Assembly (NCBI GenBank): GCA_035235625.1
Contig: CP141148.1
Span: 22,879,057-22,943,056 of the forward strand
Length of the DNA: 64,000 bases
Source of the DNA: Saururus chinensis
Taxonomy: Eukaryota; Streptophyta; Magnoliopsida; Piperales; Saururaceae
Direction of reading: 5' to 3'
A model generated the notes under the pieces. That model was not told where the DNA came from, made no database searches, and saw only the letters and a list, made by a program, of their open reading frames with translations. Of the stretch, positions 63,128 through 64,000 are shown piece after piece. Position 1 is the first letter of the stretch. Each line of letters starts with the position of its first letter. Both the position numbers and the translations under genes were made by a program.

Positions 63128-63239
63128 TTGCTGTAATACTCTAACTTTATGTCTGTAAAATTGGATAAATATATGTATATCAACAATGGGTTGTGACCAT
63201 AATCAATAGTCGCGTCAATTCACATTATCTAACGAACTT

Positions 63240-63440
63240 CTATTTATATGATAATTATATATATTGTGTTATCGAACATACGATAAGAGAAACACTCATA
63301 CACGATATCATAACGGTTGCATATCGTGTTGCCAGCGTCTTATCGAACACACGATATATGACTTATCAACTTTCCAAAAATACGATAATTTGCTTCGACT
63401 GCCTATGTCGTGTGCTCTCATATACACCAAACCAAAAATC
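63240..63440. repeat. ACACGAT palindromes upstream of the PMD gene
   Basis: ATTGTGTTATCGAAC (from 63262), the inverted arms ACACGATAT (63300-63308) and ATATCGTGT (63321-63329), CGAACACACGATATATG, and weaker copies to about 63420. Noncoding. Confidence 0.7.
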
Positions 63441-63768
63441 GTGCATACAAATATCCAATGTAGATTTTGGTAAAGGCCTTACCACGAAACCGCCAAAGAT
63501 TTTCTCCAAGCCGGATTAACCCCTTGTTTAGCCGCTACTTTTCTACAAAGTTTACTCCTTTACTGGGATCGCGTCAAACGGAACCTCTCGCTACATGTCC
63601 GAAACTAGCTTTGGGGCGTACAGTTTCAAAATCAACCTGCAAAACAAGATGAAATAGAGCTAACACCGGAGTGTTTTTCAAAAACTCGTTTCGAAATAAA
63701 AAAACCCTAATATTCAATGTCTAATCTAATAGGTCGCAAAATCTCCTCTCACGCCATGTGAACGCTGC

Positions 63769-63850
63769 TCAATCAGAGGACTTTTCAATCAGAAAGGACT
63801 TTTTAATTAGAATGGACTTTTCAATTGGAACAGACTTTTCAATTGCAGGA
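63769..63850. repeat. Tandem repeat, 18-19 bp, about 4.5 units
   Basis: Variants of CAATTAGAAAGGACTTTT in direct order. It lies between the PMD gene and the window edge. Confidence 0.85.
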
Positions 63851-63902
63851 ATCACCAGCATCTGAATTCGTTTGCCAGTGAATGCGACTTTGTGAGGGTT
63901 TT

Positions 63903-63967
63903 ACACGATATAAAACCTTATCTCCGATCAAGGGTATTTTTGTCTAAAATTTATATTATATCGTGTT
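63903..63967. repeat. Inverted ACACGATATA / TATATCGTGT pair
   Basis: ACACGATATA near 63903 and TTATATCGTGTTA near 63955-63967 face each other across about 45 bp. It belongs to the same word family as the repeats around the PMD gene. Confidence 0.6.
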
Positions 63968-64000
63968 ATTCCATGTTTGATGGTATTTATGTTTAGAATC

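Noticed and set aside
29740-63970. ACACGAT repeats as a CRISPR-like array
   Set aside because: Spacing is irregular, the words lie in both orientations, copies are diverged, and the setting is a plant nuclear genome with transposon genes.

Overview
The window looks like a repeat-packed stretch of a flowering-plant nuclear genome, probably a eudicot. It has spliceosomal introns with GT/AG ends, one recognisable conserved plant gene, plant-type Ty1/copia, Ty3/gypsy (Athila), Mutator (MULE) and CACTA remains, foldback MITEs, and AT-rich spacer DNA. I saw no bacterial-type operon, tRNA, rRNA or CRISPR array. The species cannot be named from the sequence.

Layout. 1-2283: the 3' end of a plus-strand NOL10/Enp2-type nucleolar protein gene; three last exons are visible and the rest lies left of the window. 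2284-6219: 3' flank, a tiny Stowaway-like remnant, then LTR-type DNA including a CpG-rich patch. 6400-7050: a copia gag scrap. 7373-11380: LTR-like pieces facing both ways, plus an unrecognised degenerate reading region. 11400-22690: a head-to-tail array of one copia-like family. Its units share LTRs and carry gag and an extra gene resembling the 'putative plant transposon protein' domain. A solo LTR has inserted in it, and a 109-bp (TA)n lies in an adjoining inverted LTR. 22700-29800: LTR debris, gene-poor DNA and two long foldback MITEs. 30200-31970: a broken MULE transposase gene (minus). 32310-32935: a degenerate 22-23 bp minisatellite. 33412-40438: more copies of the same copia-like family, two of them inverted around a CACTA end. 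40439-42862: no gene seen. 42863-60912: an Athila-type gypsy element (minus), split by a coding-free LTR element (48647-57833, plus), which is split in turn by a solo LTR (52283-54268, minus). The two inner insertions have perfect 5-bp target duplications. 60913-64000: a broken plant-mobile-domain (PMD) gene (minus) surrounded by palindromic ACACGAT repeats.

How it fits together. Only the NOL10-type gene looks like a working host gene; nearly everything else is a layered record of insertions. Three patterns stand out. (1) The noncoding DNA around the MULE transposase remnant and around the PMD pseudogene, 31 kb apart, shares the same palindromic TATCGTGTTA/TAACACGATA words, hinting that both come from one transposon family. 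(2) GATCGAT-type palindrome blocks lie about 80-230 bp upstream of the TATA box in several copia-like LTRs, as a conserved regulatory block would. (3) The LTRs of the coding-free gypsy-like element carry tandem hairpin units built on TCTCGCTCT/AGAGCGAGA, and its internal region is a patchwork of short tandem repeats with no gag or pol.

All identifications were made by eye from translated motifs. No database search or alignment was run, boundaries marked as approximate are approximate, and ages are rough.
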